Shown here: piece after piece, positions 9,270 through 22,012 of the stretch
Numbering within the stretch: the first letter of the stretch is position 1
How the letters are laid out: the number at the start of each line of letters is the position of its first letter
Assembly: GCF_002288925.2 (NCBI RefSeq)
Contig: NW_022098076.1
Location: 85,658,696-85,722,695 of the forward strand
DNA from: Delphinapterus leucas
Lineage: Eukaryota; Chordata; Mammalia; Artiodactyla; Monodontidae
Length of the DNA stretch: 64,000 bases
Reading direction: 5' to 3'
The notes under the pieces: generated by a model
What the model saw: the letters and a program-made list of their open reading frames with translations, nothing else
Told to the model about the DNA's origin: nothing
Database searches by the model: none
Translations under genes and position numbers: made by a program

Positions 9270-11555
9270 ACCTTTTAAAAAACGGTTAAAATATGGAAAG
9301 ACATTGGGAAGATGGGCATTCTAGATGAAAAGGAAGAGTTTGTCAAAAAAGACTTAGAGTGGGAAAGAGAGAAGGCTTCAAGGCTCTTTTTCCAATACGT
9401 CTTGCTGCATAGGTAAAAATAAAATTCAAAGAATGTAGCTTTTTGTCTTATAATTTTGTTTATTTGCATGCAGATTACTTGTTGGGAAAGTGAAAAAGAA
9501 GGCTGAATGCCATATGCCAATATGGCGCCAGAAGCCAGCAGTGAACCATGGCTGCTCCGGAAATAAGATCCATCCCTACAGACAGGCTTTATATGTGCCA
9601 GGCAGTCCCCTACAGGCAAGGCATCTAAAAGCTTGGTGAAATCAGTTAAAGAGGGTTAATAACTTTTTCCATTTACTTCCAGCCAATAAGATTTCATTAA
9701 GTATATTTTAATTAAAATTTAATCATGCTTTTTGTGCCTACAGACAGCCTCTGCTGAAAATTTCATTAACTAGTATTTTCTAAAACTCCTTTCCAAATCT
9801 GCCTAATAATGAAGAAATATTTATTGTGGTGATGTTGTATTCTCTCCTCAAAAGTGGGGGAAGGAGTTGAGGTGGGGGGCAGTGACATGATTATGTAAAA
9901 GAGATTATACCACAAAAATGTGTGAACAAATATGGGAGGCTGGTTTGGGGGAAAAAAATAGTTCCATACATCAGAGGCTTAAGCAAAGGAGCATTTGCTA
10001 GATTCAAAATTAGAGTAACACTTTGTCTATGTAAGCACTGAGAAATGAGGTTTCTGCATAATCTAATGTCTGTATTCTTTCCGTCCTTCACTCGTTTATT
10101 CATTCAGTACATTCATGGACAAGAACTGCTCTGGAAACAGTAATCTAAATGGCAAGCTGAGGTTTCCAAGTGCCAAACCTTCAGATGACTGTGATGAACA
10201 AAACATCTTTATTTGCATACTTGTCATTTTCTTAAAGTGTGTAAGTAAAATATAGTTGTTTGTTGATCACGTTTACTTCTGGTATGGGCATAAATTATAC
10301 TAGTCAGCTTAAGCAGAGAAATGCTCTCATGGGTCATTGAGAAAGGTATGCTTCTCTGTTCCGAAGCCACATGGCACCACATTACAGTTTCCATTTATTT
10401 GTCAGGCTCTCTATCACCTCCACAGAGGACGAAGCATGGGCTTTGTGGTATGAGGCCCATGGGGCTTTCTCAAATGCTTCTGGCCAGACCCTGGTAGTGC
10501 TCGGGATGGATGAGGTGATCAGAAAAGTAACTTTTTAAGAAAGACAGCGTCACAATGCAGCTTTACACATACCTTCCAACAGCGTCATAATGAAATGTTT
10601 GACGCTACTACCACATTTTGGTTAATCAGAATTTTAAGAAAATTATACATTCTAATAAATGAATACCTTCGTCAACTTGAGGTTGAATACAATTCTGAAA
10701 ATAACTTAAGATTCCTCTAATGTATATGAAACTTAGTGGGTTTCAAGGTCACTCTTTGGAAATCAATTTTAATTTCATAGTTTCTCAAATATAGAAGGTG
10801 TCCTACTAGCCTAGTGTGTAACAATCCCAGACCCTCTAAGTCTGTGTTTTAAAGCCAGGCCTTTATCGTGGCCTCTTTTTCTTAGAATTTGCCTTTTACA
10901 GGGGAAAAAAAATAGAAAACAAAGAGAAAATACCTGGTTAAGGGTTCTACCTATTTAGTTTCTTTTTTCCTATACTAATGTGCTTCCTAAGTTAAGTTTA
11001 AAATAGATTTGTCCTCAATGCCCTTGAATCAGGTGTCCAAAAGTTTCTTCTGGAGAAATTTATAATTCCCTTTCAAAGGACAACTTTTTGAAGCTCACCT
11101 GGAGATCAAGCAGTAAGCCATCACAGAGAGATGTTTTATAGCTGTCACATGTTATGTGACTTCTTTATTTTTTCCTCCTCTGTCAAAAGAAGCACAGCCC
11201 AGGTTCCCATGTGGCAAAGAGGAAACTCCTATGAGACTGTCACTAAGAATTGGAGGCAAGCCCTAAGCAGCTCTCTGCGTTCTACCTGTAGCTGGAAAGG
11301 GGGCCAAATTTGGAGAAGTGTGCTTTCCAACGTGCCATTTTAAATCTATTTCCATGCAAAGATAACCTTGTAAAAATGCTAATAGGAATAGGCCCCAAAG
11401 ACATTCCAGAAGGTTTCTCTTCCAAGGGCTGGACCTCACAGTTATTGCTGCCATTGAAGGTTTATTAAGCAGAGTAGGGGCATGTGCCTTCGGCCAAAAA
11501 CTACATGGGGCCTTTTATAGGCTTTTGCCATTTACTTTTCACATAAACCCTGCTA
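9270..11555. other. Unassigned DNA, 2.3 kb
   Basis: No genes or repeats are recognised. The sequence is AT-rich with frequent stops in all frames. A minus-strand frame of 114 codons (9275-9619) has no recognisable domain. Confidence 0.5.
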
Positions 11556-11559
11556 GACA

Positions 11560-11690
11560 GGTAATATAATTTCCTTTTACATATGAGAAAACTGAGACTT
11601 AGTTACTTACCCAAAGCACAGCAAGGCAAGTGAGACAGAATCAGAAGCAGGGCACCTAAGCCCCAGATCACAGTCATCCTCCTTGCCTGT
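11560..11690 (-). repeat. MIR SINE fragment
   Basis: 'atgagaaaactgagacttag' followed by 'ttacttacccaaagcacagc' is the antisense of the MIR core (the 'tcagtttcctcatctgtaaa' region). Confidence 0.7.
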
Positions 11691-11924
11691 GCATCCCAAC
11701 TGACCCACCAGGAAATACACATCTCCCCTCCCCCCTGCCCCATGACCCTGAGCTCCTTTTCCAAACTCACTCTCAAGTCTAATCCCCTTTGTAACCAACA
11801 ACAGAAATTAATGACACCAGGGGAAGAGATTAAGTACCTATTCTGGGTTCTTGAAATAAAGAAGTTAACCAAGGAGACCAGAGGGAGAGAAAAAAAAAAT
11901 ATGAGTTCAGCAGGTGAGACCTGG

Positions 11925-12050
11925 ACTCCATCCAATCCAGGCTCTGTGACTTTCCAACTTTAGGTAAGTAAATGAACCCCTCTAAGCCTCCACTCTTCAT
12001 GGATAAATGCCCAGCTTCCAGGGTATCTGTGAGAGTTGAGTGAGATGAAT
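11925..12050 (+). repeat. MIR SINE fragment
   Basis: 'ccaggctctgtgactttcca', 'aatgaacccctctaagcctc' and the following 'gtgagagttgagtgagatg' follow the MIR core in sense orientation. Confidence 0.6.
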
Positions 12051-12630
12051 AAGCCAAGCCAGGGGGCAGCCTCCTCTCCATCCTCAACACCAGACCCAAA
12101 CACAGCCCTCGTTCAACTCATCAGGCTCCCCGGCCATTTCAAGGGTCATGTCTCTCAAGGGATACATCTGTCCACAGCATCCATCCGCCTCCAGGGTTGG
12201 CTCTTTTCAGTTAGGAAAGTTAAATTCAGAGGATCTCAGTCAAACACAAAGGCAAAACTTAGAGACCAGAAAGGTAGAGAAAGTGTTGACTCAGGGAAGG
12301 GCAATTTCCCATCTTAAGCTCTAGGGCCCCTCGAAAGAATAGCAAATCACTCACAATTTTCCTCCGACCACCTTCTCAGTCAATAACATGTTCACTGACA
12401 TAGTCCATTTTATGGGCAGCCCCTGACCCCAAATTCTACAAGTCATATGGCAGAGGTAGACACACTTCTCAGAGGTGGACATTATGTCTTCTTTCCATTC
12501 TTGGTCCTCAGCACAACAAATTCTTGACACGACTAAGTACAGAGCATGTATGATTTTTATCAGTGAAAAAAAAACCCCATAAATCATGTAATGTGCCATC
12601 ACTTAAGCTAGCCAAAGACCCTTGATCAAA
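12051..12630. other. Unassigned DNA
   Basis: Nothing recognisable: no repeat family, no extended frame with a domain. Confidence 0.5.
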
Positions 12631-12644
12631 AAATCAAGTCAGTA

Positions 12645-12860
12645 GGGCTTCCCTGGTGGCGCAGTGTTTGAGAGCCCGCCTGCCGATGCAGGGGACACAG
12701 GTTTGTGCCCTGGTCCGGGAAGATCCCACGTGCCGCGGAGCAGCTGGGCCCGTGAGCCATGGCTGCTGAGCCTGCGCGTCCAGAGCCTGTGCTCCGCAAC
12801 GGGAGAGGCCACAGCAGTGAGAGACCCGCGTACCGCAAAAAAAAAAAAAAAAAAAAAAAA
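12645..12860 (+). mobile_element. CHR SINE, short class (copy 5)
   Basis: A full copy with a long pure poly(A) tail (about 12837-12860). The target-site duplication 'atcaagtcagta' is at 12633-12644 and 12861-12872. The long uninterrupted tail suggests a fairly recent insertion. Confidence 0.97.
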
Positions 12861-12946
12861 ATCAAGTCAGTAAATTTACTGTCAAACACCACAACAACTG
12901 TATACAACCTTAAGCCATGTAGGACTTAATAAAGAGTGCACCAGAA

Positions 12947-13221
12947 GGACTTCCCTGGTAGTGCAGTGGTTAAGAATCCACCTGCCACTGCAGGGATTGA
13001 ACATGGTTTCGATCCCCGGTCCGGGAAGATTCCCACATGCCACAGAGGAACTAAGCCCGCGTGTCACAACTACTGAAGCCCGCGCGCCTAGAGCCCAGGC
13101 TCCGCAACAAGAGTAGCCCCCACTTGCTGCAACTAGAGAAAGCCCACATGCAGCAACGAAGACCCAACACAGCCAAAAATAAATAAGTAAATTTATAAAT
13201 AATAAATAAAATTTTTAAAAA
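12947..13221 (+). mobile_element. CHR SINE, long class (copy 6)
   Basis: The longer CHR class: the head 'ggacttccctggtagtgcag' is followed by the body with 'cacaactactgaagcccgc', the 'gcaacgaagacccaac' end and an AAATA-type tail. A 15-bp target-site duplication with one mismatch lies at 12932-12946 ('aagagtgcaccagaa') and 13222-13236 ('aagagtgtaccagaa'). It has diverged more than the short-class neighbour 86 bases upstream. Confidence 0.95.
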
Positions 13222-13465
13222 AAGAGTGTACCAGAAATGCAAATTTTAAATATCAAATTTTGAACTGGAAAAGTTGTTCCATTTTATTCTATCCAACCAT
13301 CTTAAAGGTAAGAAAACTGAAACGTAGAGGTGAGGTGGACTTGCCTGTAAACATAAAATGAAAAAATAATATCTGATGTGATTAAGACTACGTTCCGGGG
13401 TCCCTTCTAAGTGTTTTGTAAGTAGTATGCCTTGTCATTCATATAACCCAATGCGGTTGGTATTT

Positions 13466-13640
13466 TTTTCCAGCTTTATTGAGATATAATTAACAGCCCC
13501 ATTTCACAGATGCAGAACAGAGGTTGAAAGAGACTAAATAATCTGCCCAACGGCATATCTCTAGCAGTTGGTAGAGCCAAGTCAAACCCACCTCATCTGA
13601 CTCAGAGTCCACTTTCACGACCGTTGCTCTCAACTGAGAA
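13466..13640 (-). repeat. Short L1 3' scrap joined to a MIR fragment
   Basis: 'ccagctttattgagatataa' (13471-13490) is the antisense of an old L1 3' end. It is followed directly by 'gccccatttcacagatgcag' and 'aataatctgcccaacggcat', which are antisense MIR core. Confidence 0.6.
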
Positions 13641-14195
13641 CCCACAGCATGGATTCTCCCACCAGGGAATGAGCCGGGTGTTCTCACAGCCCCACCAACC
13701 CTGCCGTGTTGAGTCCGGGGAGCCGTCAAGATGGGTCAGTCAAAACGTAATCACTTCTTAAGAAATCAGTTAAAAAGAGAAAAGAAAAGAAATAAGTATA
13801 TCTGAAGGCTATGGAAACCTTGGTCAATTAAAAAAACTACAAGTATTTATTTAGATTCTTAAAAAACTAGAATTCTAGAACCAAATATGGGGAAGGATTA
13901 GGGCATTATTAGAGAACGATTGAGAAAGGATGGAGGACTTTTTATTAGTTTTACTATCGCTAAAGATATCCACATGCTTGGTATAAAAAAGGAAATTGCA
14001 TTAACACAGAAGGGCGGATACTGAAACATGAAAGACCCCTCCTCCTCCTCTGAACGTTAATGTCAGATCCCAGAGCCGATCACTATCAGCAGGGTGGTTA
14101 CTGCTGTTTTACTTGTTGTGTTTCTTTTGCAGCTCTTTCCAGAAATGTTCAGGGCAGTTAAAGGATAAGAAGATTTTTCTTTTCTGTTTCCTTTT
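13641..14195. other. Unassigned DNA
   Basis: Nothing recognisable was seen. Confidence 0.45.
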
Positions 14196-14199
14196 GTTT

Positions 14200-14625
14200 T
14201 ATAAATGTGGTAATACCATATTACTATTTTATAGCTTACTTTTTTCTCTTACTATATATTGAATATATTCCCCTAACAGCAACACACAGCACATCTAATC
14301 ACTGTCTCTGTCATTCTCTCCCACTCTCCTCTCCCTCCCTCCCTCCCTCCTTCCTTCCCCCTCCCTCTCTCCCTTTCACTCCCTCTCCCCTCCCCCGCTT
14401 TCATTTCTCTAAGTTCTATAGTGTTCCATTAAATCGTGGCTACATACTTTCACTAATCACATAAGGATATTGAGGTTGTTTCTTGCCGTTTGGGTACACT
14501 GTTGTTACTATTACAGACAATGTAGGAAAGTACAGGTGTTGAGGGCAACTGTGAAATCAATTTACAGGAGGGGAACTGCTGTTGTCAAAAGAACATGCCT
14601 TGGTTTTCTGGACACATCACCTAAA
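14200..14625 (-). mobile_element. Probable old L1 remnant (antisense), diverged
   Basis: The order 'attactattttatagcttac', 'ctatagtgttccattaaatc' and 'gttgtttcttgccgtttggg' resembles the antisense L1 3' region ('gggttgtttccagttttggg'). It is broken by a CCCT-rich microsatellite. The alignment is weak. Confidence 0.4.
14308..14400. repeat. (CCCT)n pyrimidine tract
   Basis: About 90 bases of nearly pure C/T, including five tandem 'ccct' units at about 14332-14352. Confidence 0.9.
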
Positions 14626-14650
14626 GCCTCCACAAAAAAAAAAAAAAAAA

Positions 14651-16420
14651 ATCACAGCAGCAATTTACAGTTGTACAAAGAGCAATGAGGTCTGAAAGTG
14701 ATGAGTATCCCTTCCTCCTACTGACACCTGGGGGGAAAGACTGTGGTGGGGAAGACTGACTACTGCTACATTGTCCACTTCTTTAATGGAATGAGCTGAC
14801 CATCTTCTCCCATGTTTACTGGAAACTGTACTTTCTTTCTGTGACCCTATTCATTTAAGTCTTTTGACTATTTTTCTACTGGATTGCTTGTCTTTTCCTT
14901 ATGAAGTGTGAAAGTGATTTGAACTGAACAAAACAGACTGGTGGTCAAACGTTTTGCACTAGATTTTCCCCAATGACTTATTTAACTTGAGGTGGTGTTT
15001 AGGGTAATTCTGCCTTACAGTCTGAAATGCTTATTTAATCAGTATACTAGATTACAGAACACCTCTTTATTCCCACAAAACCACTTGGCCATGAGCAGAG
15101 CATGGACCATGCAGGGGCACCTAGGCCCTCTTGGCATGTAACCGAGCATTCAGTCATGCCACCGTCAGGTGTTCTCATGGCAAGGCCATGTGTATGGACA
15201 GGTGCAGGCTTGAATTCCAGAACAAATTGTGTAGAGCTGACTTCTAACCAGGGATGCATCTTATCCGAAGTCCAAACATGTGCATAGACATGACAGGAGA
15301 AATTTTATTGTAAAGTCAGAAAAGCTTGAATTAAAAAGTTGAAACTGCGGTCTCCAAGTAACATACTGGTGGTCTCCAACCTGGTTAAAATGTAATCCAT
15401 AACACAGCCGACCATTTGTACTGCCTCGTTACTACGGTTTCTAAGCAGTGAAAATATATCCTGAGTCACCTCTGCTGATGTGGTTTGGAAATCACTGGGC
15501 ACCAGGAAGAGGCCAGCAGAACATCTCTTTTCCTGTAGCACAGGATGTGCCCCTTCAGTTACCAGGCTTTTCTCAGTTTTGACAGCCAGGCACGTGGCTT
15601 TGAGAACAAGAGCTCCCAAAAGGTTTGGCCTTGTGACCTGGCTCATAGGATCTTAGGCAGCAGAAGAACAAAATACGAAGATAACTTGTAAAAATGGCTA
15701 ACAGCAAATACACTGCCTGTCATGCGGTGCCACTCCCTGGGGCCATGCACGTAAGCGCCTGTGTGGGGGCAGCAGACACGCATATTCACCTGATGGTTTC
15801 TCCTCCAAGTTGAAATCGTGATACTGCCAGTCCGCTTCTCAACTCCAGCCGCCAGCATCCCTGTCCCTTGTGGGTTTCTACGGCTTTAGCTCCAAAACGA
15901 TGGGATGAGAAAGCAACACAGGGACTCAAGGGAGGAGAGTATCCCACCACCAAGATGGCCAGCATCTGAATAACCACACGACCCAGATAAAAGATCAGGA
16001 AGCTGACGGAGATGTTTTCGATTAAAGATGAAGGGCTTCGATTTTGATCTTTCAAAAAATGTGTGGGTAATCCTCAAGTTGTCCAGTTCTTAAACATTAA
16101 TGACTCTTGCTGCTGTGACACCTTAAACAGTTTTTTTTTTTTTACAAAGTATTCATTAAATAGTATTCCACTATGGAGGAAAAATAAACCAGAAACAAGA
16201 CCCAGAGTAAAAACCAAAAACCTAGCATGCCACAGTTCAAAGGAGGAAACTGATACACAAAAAAATAGAAGAAATTGACCCAAAGCCACAAATGATATGA
16301 TCACTGTCATCGTCCCTTTGATTTGCAAGGTCCTCTCCTGAAAAACATACCTCAAATTTCTTACTAAAAATAAAGAAGAAAGTTTTGGGTTATTTTTTTT
16401 TAATAAACAGATAGCCTTTC
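14651..16420. other. Unassigned DNA, 1.8 kb
   Basis: No named gene or repeat. Two minus-strand frames (15305-15646, 113 codons; 15786-16055, 89 codons) overlap phrases such as 'caccaccaagatggccagca' that could belong to an old repeat. I cannot assign a family and see no domain. Confidence 0.4.
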
Positions 16421-16424
16421 TTTA

Positions 16425-16560
16425 CCTAGAATTGGTATTGAGGTACAATTTACATACAATGAAATGTACAGATCTCAAGGACAAAGAGACTGAACTTTTA
16501 AACAGGCAAACGGATAACAGCACTATATGACCACAGCCCAGAGGTCCATATCCCAGTCTC
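16425..16560 (-). mobile_element. Old L1 3'UTR fragment (antisense)
   Basis: 'attgaggtacaatttacata' followed by 'caatgaaatgtacagatctc' is the antisense of the old L1 3' region ('attgaggtataattgacata...'). Confidence 0.65.
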
Positions 16561-17254
16561 CTGGGACAGGCTGGCCACAAGTGGCATTCACGTTCCATTG
16601 GCCCCTCTGCTGGAGCAGCCTTCTGGGGACAGAGCCCATTTCTATCCAGGATCTACAGGGTGACCCATCAGAGCTCTGTGATGACCTCAGAAAACTCTAT
16701 TCCAGGTAGTAACGCACAGCGTGGAACAGTCCATCACAATGAACACCTGCGCTAGGTAAGCTCGAAGCTTAATTTATTTTAATGCTGATGAGACTTACAG
16801 GTCTCTGAAAATATGAAGCTCAGCCGTTTAGGATTTGCTTTGTTTGTTTTGCTCTAATTAATGACAGTGCCTTTCTGGAGAGGAAACCAGCACCAAGAAG
16901 AAATACAGTCGGAACTGATCTCTTCAAAGCCTCTCCTTTGGCTGTGGCCCTGAAGGGAACGAGATTCGTTCATCTCCCTCGGAGTCAGAGAAGCGGGGGC
17001 GAAGGCAACAGGTGTTTCCACCTGTAGACAGGGAGGCTACGAGAGAAAAGATGAGACCCAGCGCAAGCGCCAGGCTAGTGGAAGAAGGTCAAGGCGTGGC
17101 TGGCGGCTTGTGGAGAGGAGCCAGGATGACCATGACTGGTCTCATCAATGAGGTCTCCAAAAGCACTGAGATACCCAACATGAAGCCGTCCATAGTTACT
17201 TCCCAAGCCCCTCGCAGTCAAATCTCATTAATTTAGACTTAACTCATTCCAATT
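16561..17254. other. Unassigned DNA
   Basis: No recognisable element. Slightly more GC-rich than its neighbours around 16910-17130. Confidence 0.45.
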
Positions 17255-17269
17255 TTGCAATAATTCCCT

Positions 17270-17705
17270 GTCACCACAGGACAATCTCCTTATCCCAGCA
17301 TTCTAAGGCACTTCTAAACCTGGTCCAGCTCTATCTCACAGCTTCATCTTCTACTTCCTCTCATGAACCCTCCAGTCACCCCCAACCCGTCCATTTTGTA
17401 AACATGCCAGGCAGTCCTTCACTCCTCCAAGGTTTGGCAATAGTGTTTCCTCTCCCTAGAACATCCCTCAAGATTCAGCCTAAATGTCATTCACTCGGAG
17501 AATACTCCCCAAGCCCCACTGCAGACAGTTGGCTGTCTCTTCTGCTGTGCACCCCAAAACCTGTGTACATGCCTCTCTAACAGCCCTTTATTTTCAATAC
17601 CTGATTATTCTCTCCTCCACTAAAGTACTAATTCCCTCTCCATGGCCAAAAAGGGGCCTGAGACAGTGCCTGCAATATAGCAGATGGTTGAAAAACATAT
17701 GATTA
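17270..17705 (+). mobile_element. L2 LINE 3' fragment
   Basis: The order 'tggtccagctctatctcaca', 'ttcctctccctagaacatcc', 'ttcagcctaaatgtcattca' and 'gcctgagacagtgcctgcaa' matches the 3' half of L2 in sense orientation. It ends near the L2 3' end. Ancient and diverged. Confidence 0.7.
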
Positions 17706-17709
17706 AAGA

Positions 17710-18580
17710 TGAATTAAGTCTTCATGACATACACTTGTACAGATTCTCTCCTGAAATTCTTTTCCTTCAATGACCTTCTCCACAATTTTGTTTTTTTTGG
17801 GGGGGAGTCATAACAATGAAAGATATATAAAAAAGAAAAATCACTGACAATCTTCTCCTGTTTCATTTCCTTTCGTTCCCATTCATCCCAGGTCCACACA
17901 AGGTCAAGTTGTATGAATTATAATCACAGGGTAAGTCTTGCTGCACATACCTTAGAAAATCAATAACAGAAACAAGACAAAGCCTGGGCAGTGACAGAAC
18001 TGGACAGAGCAGAGGCCAAGGTCAGGGTCAGTAATTACCTAGAGGGCAGAGTGGTTACCTCAAAGTGGGATAGTGCAGACAGGTCTTGGAGAACAGATCC
18101 AGGATTTGGGATAGAGTAGATGGGCCCTGTCCAGAACCAGACTCCATGTCTGGAGCCCTGAGATTCAGGGGAGAAGACAGTAGTGGATGGACAGCCAAGG
18201 TCCAGAGCACAGGCCAGACTCAGAAGTGGGGGAGAAGGAGGTACAGTAACAAATAGAAAAATGGGTAGTGGGGATGCAGGCAAAAAGCCCAAATTTTGCC
18301 TAATTTATTGATCTGCTGAACAGAAAGCTCTCTGTACAGATCTTCCCAGAGTTTGATTAACTTATCTGATCCACATCCCCTTCTTTGTAGCCTTCTTGGG
18401 TCTTTTTTCCTCAACTAAATTCTCATTTTCAAATGTCAGGATATATTAAACTGAAACCTTCCCTTGAAGTCATTCTCTCAAGTCACCGCATAAACACACA
18501 ATATTCACCTTGGTCCAAGCTTCAAACAGCACCAGGAAAAATGCATTAATTCAAGAACTGGACAGGACCCTAGGGATCGA
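17710..18580. other. Unassigned DNA
   Basis: No recognisable repeat or gene. A 'tttttttt/ggggggg' junction lies at about 17790-17804. Confidence 0.45.
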
Positions 18581-18584
18581 CCAA

Positions 18585-18848
18585 TTCAGACCTTTCTTTT
18601 TGTAGGTAAGGAAATGGAGGATGAGAGAATTGCCTAAGGTCATGTGGTTAATAAGCAATTGGGACACAACTAATAATAATAATTAGCACAGACACTGTGC
18701 TTATCACTATATTCAGGTGATTGACTCTAAACCACCCACGCGGCATCTTGCAACCTCTTTTCCAGAGAGAGCTGAGGCCCAGCAATGTTGGGTGGATTGT
18801 ACAGACCTAGCCAGTGGCAAGGAGCCAAGTGAAAGAGCCCCAGACAGA
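18585..18848 (-). repeat. Two adjacent antisense MIR fragments
   Basis: 'ggtaaggaaatggaggatga' with 'attgcctaaggtcatgtggt' (18604-18650) is one antisense MIR core. 'gagagctgaggcccagcaat' with 'tagccagtggcaaggagcca' (18766-18828) is another. They may be two insertions or one duplicated segment. Confidence 0.55.
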
Positions 18849-18849
18849 A

Positions 18850-19790
18850 GGGCATCTTTGCTTCACAAACCTTGTCCTGAATGCTAACAAAAGGACTGTA
18901 CAAGGAATGAGAGAAAAGAGTCACAGAGAAATCAGAGGTTGGTCCCAAGCCCATAGGGCTTGGAAAGCAGGAGTCCAGTGGCCCACACTCTCCAGGGAAC
19001 CAATAGGCAGTGAGGTTGGGAAACCCTGGTGAGATTGGGCATCTGGAACTCCAGTACCCAGGAGGTGGCAGGAGTCAGAGCCCAGCCGAGGGAACAATGA
19101 TTCCATAGGTACCGTCAGCTCCACTAGATGACTTGGGTCTTTTCTAGGACCAAGGGTCTATGAGCCCTCTGTCTTTAAACTCAGTGCTTTCACTTATCAA
19201 ACAGCACACCACTTCCCCATTACTGCAAATTAATGAGGTGTGGTTATAGGATTTTTATTCCCCATTGTGTCAAATTAAAACTAAATAAATAAAACAGTAA
19301 CGGGAAAACTCAAATGGGGAAGCCATTTAGTGTAAAACTGTCAATGTTGACACCAGTGCTTTCCTTTCTACGGTTTTATTGTGCCACTCTGACTTGGTTT
19401 TTTTAACTAAAAATTTAAAAGAAAAACAACTTCTTTTTCCCGGAATTTCACCAGATTGCTTCAACCCAAAAATACTTTCAAAAATATTCCCAAACTCTCC
19501 ATCCCACTAAATTGGCAGCTCAGCTTAGCCTTGTTCCCTTGTGTTGCTACTTAACTGCATTATGTATATACATCTGGTATCCTCGTCCAGGCTTAACTGC
19601 TCTTAGAGAACGGATATTTTAGCTGACACATTTTGTATAGGTTGGGTGGCCAACTTGTCCTCATTGGTCCGGGACTTTCCCGATTGGAGCACTGAAAGTT
19701 CTGCAACCTGGGAACACCCCAAGTCCCAGGCAAACTCTATCTCTGAGCCTTTGAAAGTCCTGCGTACTTTAGAGTCATGTATCTGCCTCA
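18850..19790. other. Unassigned DNA
   Basis: Nothing recognisable was seen. AT-rich around 19230-19440. Confidence 0.45.
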
Positions 19791-19799
19791 TCACCGCCA

Positions 19800-20760
19800 T
19801 TTTGTTCTTCCCTCTCAGTCATCTGGGTTCTGCTCCCATCCTTCCCCTCTCCATGCTCCAGTGTAACCTGTTCGGTCCAAGGTCCAATGACCTAACCAAA
19901 GGCCTCCAATGAGGCTTCAGCCTTCTGAACCCACAGCCTTGTTCAGCCCCACCATCCACTTGCTCTTTCTTAAGACTCTATCCCCGTTCCATTTCCACAC
20001 GTACCTCCAATTGCTCCTTCTTCAACTGCTTCCTCTTTCCACCCATCTCTAGATCTCAGACCTTCCCAGGGTTCTGCCTGCAGCTGTCATCTTCTCTCCT
20101 GAGGCAAACATTGCCTGGACATCCTCCACTCTTCCAAATGCAACCATGCCCGCAAGCCAAGATGCCCAAGTTCCACCACCACCACTTCCCTGTCTCCCAA
20201 GGACAAGACCTGTATCCTCGCAGTCTAAGGACTGCACTGGAGGACACCATACTCCCAACACATTCAAAATGGAGCGAGAATCTTGCCTCTCTTCCCACTC
20301 TTCTAAATAGCAACCCCACCCACGCTAAGAAGGCAGCCTCCGCTCTCTCTTCTCTCTCTCCCACATTCCCACGTCTGAGCACCTGACAAAGGATCTCAGG
20401 TGCCTCTCTCCACTCCTCTCCATCCCCACCCTGCCCTGCCTGCTCAAGGCTCTCATTACCTCCTGCCCAGGCCATTAAAAGGCCTCCTAAGTGCATCCCT
20501 CCCATTCTGAAGCTCTCGGTGCTGTCAGAGTTCCCCAAACACAGATTTAGTTATGACATTTCCAATGGTTTTTCCAATGCCCCTAAGGACAAAGTTCAAA
20601 CTTTTTATGATGGTATCTGAAATTTTCCGCAACTTGGCTTCCACTTACCTACTCAGCCTGATCTTGGAACACTCCATTTCACACACCTAGAACTCCATGT
20701 GCCAGTGTAAACATCTCATGTGTTCACAGGTCTCAGGTGAACCCCTAACCTTCCCATCGT
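19800..20760 (+). mobile_element. L2 LINE remnant
   Basis: The right part is clear: 'caaggctctcattacctcct' followed by 'gcccaggccattaaaaggcc', then 'aaggacaaagttcaaacttt' and 'tactcagcctgatcttggaa', all in L2 order. The left part (19800-20390) is C/T-rich and only plausibly L2. The 160-codon minus-strand open frame here (20056-20538) is a reflection of this C/T-rich strand and not a gene. Confidence 0.6.
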
Positions 20761-20854
20761 GTTACATCCATTATTTTTATTTTTCTGTATTTATTCTCAA
20801 TGTTAATCCCTATATAGACTTTATTGCAGTTAAAGGCACAGAATAAATAAATTT

Positions 20855-21560
20855 TTTCATTCCTTTTTCAATTGACATCATTAGTATCCTTATATTACTG
20901 TATAGCTTCCATAATTAATTTGATGACTATACAGACCCATAATTCATTGAATCTTTTCCCTGTTTTGGGACCTTTAGGTGGCTTCCAACAGTTTGCTATT
21001 ATAAGCATTACTGCAATGAATATTTTTTTACACATGGCTTTCATTGCCTTTTTAATAATTGCCTCAAGATAAATTCCCAGGAGTGGGATTGCTGGGTCAA
21101 AGGGTGTGGAAATTTTATGATTCTTTATAACTGTTGCCAAATTGCTTTTTCAAAGAGGCCATGCAAACTCCACGGCCACTATACCAATGATCTCATAATT
21201 TCCCTAGCTTTGGTCTTCAAAACCAAAAACAAACAAACAAAAACTTTGAGGCATGTAAAATACCACCTCACTGTTATTTTAATTTGCATTTCTTTTATTA
21301 TTAATAAGCTTAAAATTTTGCAAATTTGTTTACTAAGCACATTCTAATGCGCTAATTCTAATTCATATCCCTTGTCCATTTATCTGCATGCTGTTTCTTA
21401 TACACCAGTTAAAATATTTGCTATAAAATATAACCCTTTGACTGTCATACGTGATGCAAATATTTTCCCAGTTGGTTTACTGTTGACTTGCAGCTACATG
21501 GTTGTTCATTTCATAGAAGTCAACAGGTTTTCTAGAAAAGGAACTGCTAATTCCTTTCTT
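20855..21560 (-). mobile_element. Old L1 ORF2 3' fragment (antisense)
   Basis: The order 'ccctgttttgggacctttag', 'gcctcaagataaattcccag', 'gagtgggattgctgggtcaa', 'gccaaattgctttttcaaag' and 'caaatattttcccagttggt' is that of the antisense L1 end region. It is heavily mutated, with an internal AAAC-rich insertion at about 21220-21243. Confidence 0.85.
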
Positions 21561-21619
21561 CATGGTGTCCTAAAGGTCAGGATGGAAGTGATCCTAAGAC
21601 CCCAGGGCAGTTAACAGCA

Positions 21620-21760
21620 CTGAATCTGGAGTTAGCATGACAAAGACGAAGGCTCTGGGCTGCAGTATTGTCTGCCAAGGGCCACAGGCAGGTTTCTGGG
21701 CCTCAGTTTCCTCATCTGTGAAGTGGGGAGTAACCCTTTTAAAGCCCCTCCACTGCACCT
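21620..21760 (+). repeat. MIR SINE fragment
   Basis: 'gggcctcagtttcctcatct' followed by 'gtgaagtggggagtaaccct' is the sense MIR core. Confidence 0.75.
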
Positions 21761-22012
21761 GGTGTCCACTAATAGTAACACCCGACAACAGTATCACCTC
21801 CACAGTGTCATCTCCCGGTCATCACTCCATACATTAAGCATTTATATCAAACTCTGGAATGAATTTTGATATTTAGCATATCATATAAGTTTCATATTAT
21901 TTTTTCAGAAATTGCTACTTATTTACTCAAATATTGTTTTCCTTCCTCTTGTTTTTGATTCACACATTATTCACCGCTTTTATAACAGACCATAACGGTT
22001 TGTGGGCTTTTC

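Noticed and set aside
20056..20538. 160-codon minus-strand open frame
   Set aside because: It is the complement of a C/T-rich L2-like stretch. The composition is skewed and there is no domain.
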